From: Rhodospirillaceae bacterium bin65
GTDB lineage: Bacteria > Pseudomonadota > Alphaproteobacteria > Bin65
DNA length: 64,000 nt
Assembly: GCA_002238725.1 (NCBI GenBank)
Contig: MPMX01000017.1
Coordinates: 1 to 64,000 of the forward strand
Direction of reading: 5' to 3'
Shown here: in pieces, positions 17,725 through 27,014 of the stretch
Layout: each line of letters begins with the position of its first letter
How positions within the stretch are numbered: position 1 is the first letter of the stretch
Program-made: the position numbers and the translations under genes
The notes under the pieces: generated by a model
The model's database searches: none
What the model saw: only the letters and a program-made list of their open reading frames with translations
Told to the model about the DNA's origin: nothing

Positions 17725-18483
17725 CTAGAGATGCACGGAGCCGCCGTCTGCGGCGATGGTCTGGCCGGTGATGTAGCCGCTGGCGTCGGACGCGAGAAAC
17801 ACGGCAAGGCCCGTAAGATCTCCGGGCGTGCCCAGTTCCTTCACGCATTGGACCTCGATCATTTTCTCGCGGATGGCGTCGGTCCGGCCGACATTCTCGA
17901 CCTCGGTCTCGATCAGGCCGGGCATGATGGCGTTTGCCGTAATGCCGTCCGGGCCGAGTTCGCGCGCCATCACCCGCGTCATGCCGATGACCGCGCTCTT
18001 CGATGTCACATAATGCATGAAGCGGGGCAGGCCCATCGGCACGGTGCTCGACGAGATGTTGATGATGCGGCCCCATTTCTTCGCCCGCATATCCGGCAGC
18101 ACGGCGGCCGCGCAGAGCATGCCGCCGGTGACGTTCACCCGCATCACCCGGTCCCATTCCTCGAGCGGGATGTCCTCGAAGCCGCAACGGCCCAGCCTGG
18201 TGAAGACTGCGGCGTTGTTGAGCAGAATGTCCGTACCGCCGAAGGCATCGCGCGCCGCTGCTTCCATCGCCTCCACCGAAGCAGGCTCGCCGACATCCGC
18301 CTGGACGGCGATCGCCGAACCGCCGCCGCTGGCAATTTCGCCGGCGACCGCTTCGGCGTTGGCCCCATTCAGGTCCGCGACGACGACACTGGCGCCTTCC
18401 TGCGCGAATGCCAGCGAATACGCGCGACCGATACCTTGCCCGCCGCCGGTGACGATGGCGGTCTTGCCGTCCAGTTTTGCCAC
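17725..18483 (-). CDS. SDR-family NAD(P)-dependent oxidoreductase
   Basis: 252 residues. The cofactor motif is TGGGQGIGRAYSLAF, then NNAAVFTRLG, the catalytic Ser in NISSSTVPMG, and YVTSKSAVIG with Tyr and Lys. The C-terminus is FLASDASGYITGQTIAADGG. The GTG at 18483 is chosen because GGGGAGG lies 6 nt before it; the open frame upstream is not SDR-like. It is the first gene of the sulfatase unit in the direction of transcription. It resembles the SDR at 15269 only at the family level, so the two probably act on different substrates or steps. Confidence 0.9.
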   Translation of the reverse strand: MAKLDGKTAIVTGGGQGIGRAYSLAFAQEGASVVVADLNGANAEAVAGEIASGGGSAIAVQADVGEPASVEAMEAAARDAFGGTDILLNNAAVFTRLGRCGFEDIPLEEWDRVMRVNVTGGMLCAAAVLPDMRAKKWGRIINISSSTVPMGLPRFMHYVTSKSAVIGMTRVMARELGPDGITANAIMPGLIETEVENVGRTDAIREKMIEVQCVKELGTPGDLTGLAVFLASDASGYITGQTIAADGGSVHL

Positions 18484-18837
18484 GCTGACCTCCCCCCCTG
18501 TGCGGCGGCAATGTTCCAGCGTCGGGGGAGAAACGCAAGCTGCGGCGGCACAGCGCCGCGTTGCGCCGCACGCTGGGGTATCCGTCAACCCGGCGGCGCG
18601 TCGCTATTCGGGTCCGCCCCGGTGCAACGTTTCAGCGCGCACCTGGCGGTGGGACGCGACGGGCGAAGTTGCCCGGTGTGCAATTCCGAACGCCGGGGGT
18701 TATAGTGACGGTGTCGTCGGGAGCGGCAATTCCGCGTCCGGAAATTTCCGACCGGTCCGATCTCTTCCGATCTCTCCGGAGCAGGGTCGGCTCCGGAATC
18801 CTCATCGCAAGCAGCGGGAACCGGGAATGAGTCTGTC
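18484..18837. other. Divergent intergenic region
   Basis: 354 bp between the divergent SDR and dacB genes, which must contain both promoters. Short near-repeats of (C/T)CGATCTCT(T/C)C occur at about 18759-18780. No RNA gene, riboswitch or convincing sigma70 promoter was recognised. Confidence 0.4.
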
Positions 18838-20436
18838 GTGAGGCGGTCGGGTGGATTTGCGGCAATTCCGTTGGCCGGATTTCTGGCGCTGGCGGCCGGG
18901 AGCTTCCCGGCCGGCAATGCTGCGGCCGCGAACGGCGGGGCGGCGCCGGACGGTGCGAAGCCCCTCGGCCTCGAAGCCCTGTTCAAGCGGTATCTGATCG
19001 ACGAACGCAGCGTCGGGTATATCGCCATGGACGCCGCTACGGGGGCGCTTCTGACAGCGCGCAACGCCGACGGCGCGTTCACCCCGGCTTCCGTCGTCAA
19101 GGCGCTGACCGCGATCATGGCGCTCGATGTCCTGGGACCGGATCATCGCGCGGCGACCCGCCTGTACAGGACCGGAGCCGTGAAGACCGGGGTTCTGAAC
19201 GGCGATCTGATCCTGGTCGGCGGCGGCGATCCGGAACTGTACACCGAAGATTTCATCCCGATGATCCGGGCGCTGAAGGCTGGCGGCATAACGAAGGTGA
19301 GCGGCCGTTTCCTGTATGACGACAGTCTGTTTCCCGAGGTCCGGCAAATCAGCGCCGAACATAACGACGATGTCGGCTATAACGGGGGAGTCGGCGCGCT
19401 GTCGCTCAATTTCAACCGGCTGCGCCTGAGCTGGACCAGGTCCGGCCGAAGCCTCCGGGTCCGGATCTATTCGAAGACCGACCGGATGGCCGTGCCCGTC
19501 GACATGGTCGCCGGCGGCGTTGCGCCGGCCGGAACCAGGGCGCGCCACGGCGTGGTCCGGAACCGCGACGGCCCGAATCCGCGCTGGCTGGTCGTGCCGA
19601 CGGTCAAGCGCAGCGGCGCCATGTGGGTGCCGGTGAAGCGGCCCGGGCTGATCGCCGCCCATGTCTTTCAGCAAGTCGCCGCGAAACAAGGCGTTGCCTT
19701 GCCCGATCCGCAGCGCGGCGGGCGGCCCGCCGATGCGACGGCTGTTTCCGTTCATCGTTCCGGCCCGTCGATCGACGCGGTGCGCCACTTCCTCAAATTC
19801 AGCAACAACGTCGCTACCGAGATCGTCGGCCAGGCGACAACCCGCCGGCTCTCCGGCAAGCCTTTGCCCCTCGCGCAGTCCGGCGCCGCGATGGCTGCGT
19901 GGTACCGGCGGCAGCTGCCCTCGGTGGACTGGACGGGCCTGCGCATCGCCAACCATTCGGGGTTGACCCGCGAGACGCGGATTTCACCCCTCCAGATCGC
20001 GGCAGTCCTGCGTTGGGCGTGCGATCGCAAGTATGCCGGCCGCCGGTTGTGGGATCTCCTGCAGCCCTATTGGGTCGGAACCGGAAAGGCGCGCACCGCA
20101 AAGAAGCAGCGGCGTACGGACTCCCTCTCCCGGCAGGGGTCCAAACGCGCGGCAGACGGCCGAAATTCGCGATCCGGGCTCAGAGCTGGCCGGGCGGCCG
20201 CGATGCAGATACGCGGCAAGACCGGCACGCTCAACCACGCCCGGTCCCTCGCCGGATACATGGTGACCCGGTCGAAGCGCGAGATCGTTTTCGCCGTATT
20301 GATCGACGACGACCGCGCGCGCCTTGCCGCCGTCGAGGCGGGCCAGCGGTATAAGCGGCTGAGCCGGGCCCGCTGGGCCTGGCGGTCCCGCGTCGTGCTC
20401 AACGCGATTGTTCGCAAGATAATGCTAGATTTCTGA
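18838..20436 (+). CDS. dacB: D-alanyl-D-alanine carboxypeptidase/endopeptidase (PBP4 type, family S13)
   Basis: A 532-residue low-molecular-weight penicillin-binding protein that trims or opens peptidoglycan peptide bridges in the periplasm. A GTG start gives a signal peptide (about 1-33). All three active-site motifs are present: SxxK as Ser85-Val-Val-Lys88 in TPASVVKAL, SxN in KFSNNVATE, and KTG in GKTGTLNHARS. A typical S13 insert lies between the first two motifs. An Arg/Lys-rich stretch of about 45 residues precedes KTG and is longer than usual. The coxL-like gene follows after 42 bp. Confidence 0.9.
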   Translation: MRRSGGFAAIPLAGFLALAAGSFPAGNAAAANGGAAPDGAKPLGLEALFKRYLIDERSVGYIAMDAATGALLTARNADGAFTPASVVKALTAIMALDVLGPDHRAATRLYRTGAVKTGVLNGDLILVGGGDPELYTEDFIPMIRALKAGGITKVSGRFLYDDSLFPEVRQISAEHNDDVGYNGGVGALSLNFNRLRLSWTRSGRSLRVRIYSKTDRMAVPVDMVAGGVAPAGTRARHGVVRNRDGPNPRWLVVPTVKRSGAMWVPVKRPGLIAAHVFQQVAAKQGVALPDPQRGGRPADATAVSVHRSGPSIDAVRHFLKFSNNVATEIVGQATTRRLSGKPLPLAQSGAAMAAWYRRQLPSVDWTGLRIANHSGLTRETRISPLQIAAVLRWACDRKYAGRRLWDLLQPYWVGTGKARTAKKQRRTDSLSRQGSKRAADGRNSRSGLRAGRAAAMQIRGKTGTLNHARSLAGYMVTRSKREIVFAVLIDDDRARLAAVEAGQRYKRLSRARWAWRSRVVLNAIVRKIMLDF

Positions 20437-20478
20437 TCGGCCGGAGCCCCGGTCCCGCAATCTCCAGGAGTCCTGCCC

Positions 20479-22791
20479 ATGAAGTTCGGAATCGGTCAGC
20501 CCGCGCCCCGACGCGAAGACCGCCGCTTTCTCACCGGCCGCGGCAAATATGTCGACGACATGAACTTTCCCGGCGCCTTGCACGGCGCGGTCGTGCGCTC
20601 GCCGCACGCCAGGGCGAAAATTCTCGCGGCCAATACCGAAGCGGCGCGCGCGGCGCCGGGCGTCAAGGCGGTCTGGACGATCGACGATCTGGACGCGGCA
20701 GGGCTCGGCGACGTGCCCTGCCATACCTCGCCGGCCGCCATGGGCGCGCCGCCGCCGAAATTCTGGCCGGCGCGGCCGACCCTGGCCCGCGGCGAGGTCC
20801 GCTTTGTCGGTGAGCCGGTGGCCTTTGTCGTGGCCGAGAGCCGCGGCGCGGCCGAAGACGCGGCCGATCTTGTCCTGGTCGATTACGAGGACTCGGCGCC
20901 CGCGGCGACGATCGCGCAGGCCGAGGCGCCCGATGCGACAAAAGTCTGGCAGGAGGCCGAAGACAATATCTGCTTCGCCTTCGAGCGCGGCGACGCGGCC
21001 AAGGCCGACTCGGCCTTCGAGACCGCCGCGACGACGGTTTCGCTGCAGATCTACAACAACCGCGTCTCGCCCAACAGCATGGAGCCGCGCGCCACCGTCG
21101 CCACGGTCGATCCGGCGGACGGCCGCCTGATCGTCTACACGGCATCGCAGAATCCGCACGGTATGCGGCCCGTCCTGGCGGCCAATGTCTTCGGCATTCC
21201 GGAGACCGAAATCCGCGTGGTCAGCCCCGATGTCGGCGGCGGCTTCGGCATGAAGAACAACGCCTTCCAGGAGGATATCCTGGTCTGCCACGCCGCGCGC
21301 GTCTTCAAGCGGCCGGTGCGCTGGACCTCGAGCCGCGCGGAAGGCCTGCTGAACGACACCCACGGCCGCGACGTGCTGGCGGATGCCGAGCTGGCGCTGG
21401 ATGCGGACGGCAAATTCACCGGATTGCGGGTCCGCGCCCGCTACGCTATGGGCGCCTACCTGTGCTCGGCCGCGCCGGCGGCGGCGCTCGTGGGCTCCCT
21501 GATCTACAGCGGCGTATACGATATCCGGGCCGCCCACCTGTCGATCGTCGCCTACTTTACCAATACGGCGATGGTCGGCCCGTATCGCGGCGCCGGCCGG
21601 CCGGAGGCGATCCATGTCATCGAACGGCTGGTCGATCTGGCGGCCCGCAAGACCGGCATCGACCCCGTCGAGCTGCGCCGGCGCAACATGGTGACGCCCG
21701 ACCGCCTGCCCTATACCGGCCCCTTCGGGCCGACCTACGATACCGGCAATTTCGCGGCGCTGATGGACAATGCCCTGGCCGCCGCAGACTGGAACGGTTA
21801 TGCGCAGCGCGCCGCGGAAAGCGCGCAGGCCGGCAAGACGCGCGGCCGGGGGCTGGCCTATTTCATCGAGACCTGCGGCCTGTTCAACGACCGGATGGAA
21901 ATCCGCTTCGACGAAGGCGCGGGCGTCACGATCCTGGCCGGCACCCACAATCACGGCCAGGGCCACGAGACGGTGTTCGCACAACTGGTTTCGGACTGGC
22001 TGGGCATTCCGCCGGAACGGATCCGGTTCGAGCAGGGCGATACCGACAAGGTCGGCTTCGGCCGCGGCACCTATGCGGCCCGCAGCATGACGGTCGGCGG
22101 CAACGCCCTGCGCGACGCCGCCGACAAGGTGATCGAGCGCGGCAAGCTGCTGGCCTCCGTGCTGTTCGAGGCGGCGCAGGACGATATCGCGTTCGAGAAC
22201 GGCGAGTTCTCGGTCGCCGGCACCGACAAGAAGGCGGGCTGGGCGCAGGTCTGCCACGCCGCTTTCGTGCGCGGCGGGCCCACGGCGGCCTTCGGGCCGG
22301 GGATCGAGGCGACCGGCAGTTTTTCGCCGACGACGCCGAACTTTCCCAACGGCTGCCATATCGTCGAGGTCGAGCTCGACCCGGAAACCGGCCATGTCGC
22401 GGTCGACCGCTATACGTCGGTCGACGATTCCGGCGTCGTGCTCAACCCGCTGCTCTATGCCGGGCAGATCCATGGCGGCATCGTCCAGGGCTGGGGCCAG
22501 GCGATGTTGGAGCAGGCGCTGTACGACGAAGACAGCGGCCAGTTGCTGACCGGCAGTTTTATGGACTACGGCATGCCGCGGGCCGACGACCTGCCGGATT
22601 TCGCACTCGACCACCTGCACATTCCCTGCGCGACCAATCCGCTGGGCATCAAGGGCGCGGGCGAGAGTGGCACGGTCGGCGCGCTGCCGGCGATCGTCAA
22701 TGCCGTCGTCGATGCGCTGGCGGACGCCGGGGTGACCGACATCTCCATGCCGATCACGCCCGCCAAGGTGTGGGCCGCGCTGAATTCCTAA
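20479..22791 (+). CDS. Molybdopterin-binding large subunit of a xanthine dehydrogenase-family hydroxylase
   Basis: A 770-residue protein matching the CoxL/XdhB large subunit. GRGKYVDDM is near the N-terminus, followed by the family motifs [25 protein letters not shown] and [30 protein letters not shown] carries the conserved catalytic Glu. The CO-dehydrogenase loop AYRCSFR is absent and reads PYRGAGR instead, so the enzyme is not a form I CODH. No FAD (medium) or 2Fe-2S (small) subunit gene lies beside it, which is unusual. Its stop overlaps that of the convergent permease gene by 3 nt. Confidence 0.9.
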   Translation: MKFGIGQPAPRREDRRFLTGRGKYVDDMNFPGALHGAVVRSPHARAKILAANTEAARAAPGVKAVWTIDDLDAAGLGDVPCHTSPAAMGAPPPKFWPARPTLARGEVRFVGEPVAFVVAESRGAAEDAADLVLVDYEDSAPAATIAQAEAPDATKVWQEAEDNICFAFERGDAAKADSAFETAATTVSLQIYNNRVSPNSMEPRATVATVDPADGRLIVYTASQNPHGMRPVLAANVFGIPETEIRVVSPDVGGGFGMKNNAFQEDILVCHAARVFKRPVRWTSSRAEGLLNDTHGRDVLADAELALDADGKFTGLRVRARYAMGAYLCSAAPAAALVGSLIYSGVYDIRAAHLSIVAYFTNTAMVGPYRGAGRPEAIHVIERLVDLAARKTGIDPVELRRRNMVTPDRLPYTGPFGPTYDTGNFAALMDNALAAADWNGYAQRAAESAQAGKTRGRGLAYFIETCGLFNDRMEIRFDEGAGVTILAGTHNHGQGHETVFAQLVSDWLGIPPERIRFEQGDTDKVGFGRGTYAARSMTVGGNALRDAADKVIERGKLLASVLFEAAQDDIAFENGEFSVAGTDKKAGWAQVCHAAFVRGGPTAAFGPGIEATGSFSPTTPNFPNGCHIVEVELDPETGHVAVDRYTSVDDSGVVLNPLLYAGQIHGGIVQGWGQAMLEQALYDEDSGQLLTGSFMDYGMPRADDLPDFALDHLHIPCATNPLGIKGAGESGTVGALPAIVNAVVDALADAGVTDISMPITPAKVWAALNS

Positions 22792-23471
22792 CCTTCTGCG
22801 CGGAGATAGCGGTTCATCCGCCGCTCGCCGAGGCGGAAGGTTCCTGTGATGGCCAGCGCCAGGACCAGGTACATCGCGGCGGCGTAGAGATAGACCGTAT
22901 CGTCGTAGCCGCGCGAGAAAACGGAGCGGGTTTCGCCCATCAGGTCGTAGACCGTGATCGTGCTGACCAGCGCGCTGCCCTTCAGCAGCAGGATGACCTC
23001 GTTGCCGTAGGCCGGCCAGGCGATGCGCAGGGCCCGCGGCAACACGATGCGCCGGTAGACCGTCAGTCTGGACATGCCGCACGCTTCGGCGGCCTCGATT
23101 TCGCCTTTGGGCACGCCGGCGATGCCGCCGCGCAGGATCTCGGCGACATAGGCGGTCGTGTTCAGGGTCAGGCCGAGCAGGCCGCAAGTTTCGGCGTCGC
23201 TCAGCACGATCCAGAACGGACCCTCCCGCACGGCCTCGAACTGGGCGAGCCCGTAGTAGAGCAGGGCCAGCTGCACGATCAGCGGCGTGCCGCGGAAAAG
23301 GTAGATGTAGAGATAGGCCGGCACCGCAATCCAGCGCCGGTGCGAGCGCCGTGCCAGCGCCAGAGGTATCGCCAGGATCAGGCCGATGATGCAGGCGAGC
23401 GCGACCAGCTTGACGGTGATGACCGCGCCGTCGATCAGCCGGTCGCCATATCTGATCCACAGATCGAGCAT
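22788..23471 (-). CDS. Polar amino acid ABC transporter permease (HisM-like)
   Basis: 227 residues with five hydrophobic segments. The EAA loop is EIEAAEACGMSRLTVYRRI, and YLFRGTPLIVQLALLY is the usual family segment. The start is ATG 23471 (MLDLWIRYGD). It is the last gene of a four-gene importer on the - strand, 5 bp after the HisQ-like gene. It should form a heterodimeric inner-membrane channel with that protein. Confidence 0.92.
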   Translation of the reverse strand: MLDLWIRYGDRLIDGAVITVKLVALACIIGLILAIPLALARRSHRRWIAVPAYLYIYLFRGTPLIVQLALLYYGLAQFEAVREGPFWIVLSDAETCGLLGLTLNTTAYVAEILRGGIAGVPKGEIEAAEACGMSRLTVYRRIVLPRALRIAWPAYGNEVILLLKGSALVSTITVYDLMGETRSVFSRGYDDTVYLYAAAMYLVLALAITGTFRLGERRMNRYLRAEG

Positions 23472-23476
23472 CGGAG

Positions 23477-24217
23477 TCAGGCCGCCCGCCGCACGGGCCG
23501 GCGCGGCGTGGCTTCGCCGGCGACGCCGCGACTGGCGTGCCGTTCCAGCCGGGCGCGGAAGACGTCGGAGAAGACGGTGAGCAGCAGGTAGAGCACGGTC
23601 GCCGCCAGATAGAACACGAACGGCCGCTGGGTCGCCTCCGCGGCAACGCTGGTTTCGCGCATCAGTTCGTCGAGCGCGATGACGCTGACCAGCGAGGTGT
23701 CCTTGAGCAGCACCATCCACAGGTTGCCGAGGCCGGGGATGGCGAACCGCAGCATCTGGGGGAAACGGATGCGCAGGAAGACCTGCCGGCGCGTCATGCC
23801 GACGGCGACCGCCGCCTCGATCTGGCCTTTCGGCACGGCCATGAACGCGCCGCGGAAGACTTCCGAGGCGAAGGCGCCGAAGATCAGCCCGAGGGCGAGC
23901 GATCCGGCGAGCCGTTTGTTGAAGTCGAACCCGCCGTCATGGCCGAAGAGCTTGAGCAACGCCTCGATCGCCGCGCCGCCGCTGTAATAGACCAGCAGGA
24001 TGATCAGCAGTTCCGGGATGCCCCGGATGATCAGGCTGTAGGCTTCGGCGACGCCGCGCAATACAGGCGAGCGCGAGAGCTTGGCGCCCGCGGCCGCTAG
24101 GCCGAGGGCAAGCCCGATCGCCAGGGAATAGACGGCAATCTCCAGCGTGACGAGGGCGCCGACGACGAGTTCGTCGCCAAAACCCGTGTCGCCGAACTGG
24201 AGAATTTCGGGAATCAT
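23477..24217 (-). CDS. Polar amino acid ABC transporter permease (HisQ-like)
   Basis: 246 residues, five membrane segments, EAA loop QIEAAVAVGMTRRQVFLRI, and the family segment IIRGIPELLIILLVYY. It pairs with the downstream HisM-like permease. An 18-residue Arg-rich tail follows the last helix. The gene lies between the binding protein (98 bp upstream) and the second permease. Confidence 0.92.
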   Translation of the reverse strand: MIPEILQFGDTGFGDELVVGALVTLEIAVYSLAIGLALGLAAAGAKLSRSPVLRGVAEAYSLIIRGIPELLIILLVYYSGGAAIEALLKLFGHDGGFDFNKRLAGSLALGLIFGAFASEVFRGAFMAVPKGQIEAAVAVGMTRRQVFLRIRFPQMLRFAIPGLGNLWMVLLKDTSLVSVIALDELMRETSVAAEATQRPFVFYLAATVLYLLLTVFSDVFRARLERHASRGVAGEATPRRPVRRAA

Positions 24218-24315
24218 CCTGCCGCCGCCGCGGTGCCGGAAGCCGGGCGGCGCACGAAGAAGGCCCCTTCCGCCGCGCGAAAGGGGCTGCTGCTATGCAT
24301 TGCGAATCCCGGTTG

Positions 24316-25068
24316 CTAGTAGATATCGAACGGGAAGTATTTCGCGTTGATCTTCGCGTAGGTGCCGTTCTTGCGCAGGGCCAGGATGGCGGCGTTCACC
24401 TTCTCGAGCAGCGCCGTGTCTTCCTTCCGGGCTGCGATGCCGATCTTGTCCTCGTTGCTGATCTGGCCGCCGGCCATCTCGAAGCCCTTGTTCTTCCTGA
24501 CCCAGTCGTAGGACGGAAGGAGGTCGGACAGGATGGCGTCGACGCGGCCGGCCCTCAGGTCGAGCCAGGCGGCGGTCTGCTTATCGTAGACCTTGATCTT
24601 CGCGACCTTCCGGTAGTTGTCCTCGAGATATTGCGCACTGACCGTCGCGCGCTGGGCGCCCAGCGTCCTGCCCTTGATGCCGTCGGCCGTCGGCTTGAAG
24701 CCGCTGCCCGTTTTCGCGACGAACTGGAGATAGTTCGAATAGTAGGGCGTGGAGAAGGCGACCTTTTTCTTGCGCTCCTCGGTGATCGACATGCTGGCGA
24801 CGATCAGGTCGTATTTCTTCGCCAGCAGGCCGGGGATGATGCCGTCCCAATCCTGCGCGACCAGGGTGCATTTGGCCTTCATATGCGCGCAGATGGCCCT
24901 GGCGAGGTCGACGTCGAAGCCGACCAGCTCGCCCTTGGCGTTCTTGCTGTTGAAGGGCGGATAGGCGCCTTCGGTGGCGATCCGGATGTCGCGGGCGGCA
25001 GCCGGCGCCGAGAGCATGGCCGCGCCGACCATGGCGGTCGCGGCAAGCAGTGCGATTTTGCGGAACAT
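24316..25068 (-). CDS. Periplasmic amino acid-binding protein of an ABC importer (HisJ/ArgT-like)
   Basis: A 250-residue SBP_bac_3 protein. The signal peptide is about 1-25, cleaved after APAAA. The mature part begins RDIRIATEGAYPPFN and continues to LVGFDVDLARAIC. GITP-like strand-binding residues and the motif DGIIPGLLAKKYDLI are typical of lysine/arginine/ornithine- or histidine-binding proteins. Cys residues in AICAHMKAKCTLV may form the disulfide seen in ArgT-like proteins. The exact ligand is an inference. Confidence 0.9.
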   Translation of the reverse strand: MFRKIALLAATAMVGAAMLSAPAAARDIRIATEGAYPPFNSKNAKGELVGFDVDLARAICAHMKAKCTLVAQDWDGIIPGLLAKKYDLIVASMSITEERKKKVAFSTPYYSNYLQFVAKTGSGFKPTADGIKGRTLGAQRATVSAQYLEDNYRKVAKIKVYDKQTAAWLDLRAGRVDAILSDLLPSYDWVRKNKGFEMAGGQISNEDKIGIAARKEDTALLEKVNAAILALRKNGTYAKINAKYFPFDIY

Positions 25069-25181
25069 GGCGGTGAGTCTCCCTGACTGTATCGATGTTT
25101 CGTCGATCGGCCCCCCGGCTCGCGGCAGGCGTCCGCATGTCGGCCGGGAGGCAACAGCCGGAAACCAGCTTACATCGGCGG

Positions 25182-25970
25182 CTACATCTGGCTAGACAGA
25201 AATTGCTGCAATCGTTCGGATTTCGGCGCGCCGAACAGGTCGGCCGGAGGGCCTTCCTCCTCGCTCCTGCCCCGGTGCAGGAAGATCGTGCGGTCCGAGA
25301 CTTCGCGGGCGAAGCCCATCTCGTGGGTCACGACGATCATCGTCCGGCCTTCCCGGGCAAGGTTCTGCATCACGCGCAGCACTTCGCCGACCAGTTCCGG
25401 GTCGAGCGACGACGTCGGTTCGTCGAACAGCAGGACTTTCGGCTGCATGGCGAGCGCCCGGGCGATGGCGACGCGCTGCTGCTGGCCGCCGGAAAGCTGC
25501 GCGGGATAACTGTCGTGCTTGTCTTCCAGGCCGACCTTTTCCAGCAGCGCCATGGCGTCCTCGCGCGCTGCGGCCTTGCCGCGTTTCAACACCTGGACCG
25601 GCCCTTCCGCTATGTTCTGCAGCACCGTCATGTGGGCCCACAGGTTGAAGCTCTGGAACACCATGCCGAGCTGCGAGCGGAGGCGGACGATCTGTCTCCG
25701 GTCGACGCCGGTCAGCCGGCCGGCGCGATCGGTGCGCACCTGGAGTTCTTCGCCGTCCAGCACGATCCGGCCGCGGTCCGGAATCTCGAGGAAGTTGATG
25801 CAGCGCAGGAATGTGCTCTTGCCCGAGCCGGAGCTGCCGATTATGGCGATCACCTGGCCGACAGCGGCAGACAGCGACACGCCCTTGAGCACTTCGAGCG
25901 CGCCGAAGCTCTTGTGGATGCCTTCGGCAACGAGCGCCGGCGGCGCGGCCGTTGCGGGATATCCTGCCAT
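25182..25970 (-). CDS. Polar amino acid ABC transporter ATPase (HisP-like)
   Basis: 262 residues. Walker A is GSSGSGKST, the Q-loop region has QSFNLWAHM, the signature is [15 protein letters not shown], and Walker B is [12 protein letters not shown]. The H-loop is in [12 protein letters not shown]. It is the first gene of the importer (HisP, HisJ, HisQ and HisM order on the - strand). The 112 bp between this gene and the binding-protein gene could hold a secondary promoter or mRNA processing site, but none is clear. Confidence 0.94.
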   Translation of the reverse strand: MAGYPATAAPPALVAEGIHKSFGALEVLKGVSLSAAVGQVIAIIGSSGSGKSTFLRCINFLEIPDRGRIVLDGEELQVRTDRAGRLTGVDRRQIVRLRSQLGMVFQSFNLWAHMTVLQNIAEGPVQVLKRGKAAAREDAMALLEKVGLEDKHDSYPAQLSGGQQQRVAIARALAMQPKVLLFDEPTSSLDPELVGEVLRVMQNLAREGRTMIVVTHEMGFAREVSDRTIFLHRGRSEEEGPPADLFGAPKSERLQQFLSSQM

Positions 25971-26036
25971 CTCTCCATCCTCTAGAAGGGGGGCGGGCCG
26001 TCAAGGTCCGAATCCGAGGGAGAAAGGGACCGGGCG

Positions 26037-27014
26037 ATGCGCGCAGTCGTCTGCGAACGCCTGAGCAAGGATTTTTCCGGCACGGCAATCCGTAATGTCG
26101 CCCTGCCGCGACCGGGCCCCGGCGAAGTGCTGGTGCAGGTCCGGGTGGCCGGAATCAACTTTCCGGACCTGCTGATGTGCCGGGGCGGCTATCAGCTCAA
26201 GCCGCCGCTGCCGTTCACGCCGGGGATGGACTTCGCCGGGACCGTGGCCGCCGTCGGGCCCGGGGTTACGGAATTCGGTTTTGGGGATGCGGTGGCCGGC
26301 TCCGCGCGATTCGGCAGCTTTGCCGATTTCGTGAAGGTTCCGTCCGGGCAGCTGCGCGCAAAACCGCCCGGCCTGTCCGATACCGAGGCGGCGGCCTATC
26401 AGGTCGCTTATCTCACGGCCTATGTCGCGCTGGTGCGCCGCGCCGCCCTGCAGCCGGGCGAGACCCTCCTAGTCCACGGCGCAAGCGGCGGCACTGGCAT
26501 GGCGGCGATCGGCCTGGGCAAGGCAATGGGCGCGCGTGTCATCGCCACGACGGGCAGCGCTGCCAAGGCCGCCGCGCTCGAGGCGGCGGGCGCCGACCAT
26601 GTGCTCGAAGTCGGCAAGGGTTTTCGGGAACCGGTCAAGGATCTGACCGGCGGGCGCGGCACCGATGTCGTCTTCGACCCGGTCGGCGGCGATGTGTTCG
26701 ACGAATCGGTGCGTTGCATCGCCTTCGATGGCCGCCTGCTCGTGATAGGCTTCACCTCAGGCAGAATAGCTGCGATCGCCGCGAATATGCCGCTGATCAA
26801 GGGGTTCAGCGTCGTCGGCGTCCGCGCCGGCGAATACGGCCGCCGCTTCCCGGAGCGGGGAAAGGAGAATCTCGATGCGATCTGGGCGCTAGCGCGGGAA
26901 GGTAAGACCCGGATGCCCATTCATGGCGAACTGCCGCTGGAAGACTTTCGCACCGGTTTTGCCATGATCGAACGGCGCGAGGCGGTCGGGAAGGTCGTGC
27001 TGACAGTCAGCTAG
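26037..27014 (+). CDS. Quinone oxidoreductase-like zinc-type alcohol dehydrogenase superfamily protein
   Basis: A 325-residue medium-chain reductase of the NADPH:quinone oxidoreductase type. The N-terminal GroES-like domain contains GINFPDLLMCRGGYQ and PGMDFAGTVAAVG. The Rossmann motif is HGASGGTGMAAIGL. Zinc ligands of true alcohol dehydrogenases are absent, as expected for quinone reductases. Its stop overlaps the end of the convergent MFS gene by 8 nt. The physiological substrate is unknown. Confidence 0.9.
   Translation: MRAVVCERLSKDFSGTAIRNVALPRPGPGEVLVQVRVAGINFPDLLMCRGGYQLKPPLPFTPGMDFAGTVAAVGPGVTEFGFGDAVAGSARFGSFADFVKVPSGQLRAKPPGLSDTEAAAYQVAYLTAYVALVRRAALQPGETLLVHGASGGTGMAAIGLGKAMGARVIATTGSAAKAAALEAAGADHVLEVGKGFREPVKDLTGGRGTDVVFDPVGGDVFDESVRCIAFDGRLLVIGFTSGRIAAIAANMPLIKGFSVVGVRAGEYGRRFPERGKENLDAIWALAREGKTRMPIHGELPLEDFRTGFAMIERREAVGKVVLTVS

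Noticed and set aside
16234..18705. An 823-codon open frame on the + strand
   Set aside because: Antisense to the sulfatase and SDR genes, which carry all family motifs.
20425..23646. A 1073-codon open frame on the - strand
   Set aside because: Antisense to the molybdopterin hydroxylase gene and out of frame over the HisM gene, both well identified. Composition is His/Arg/Asp-rich without motifs.
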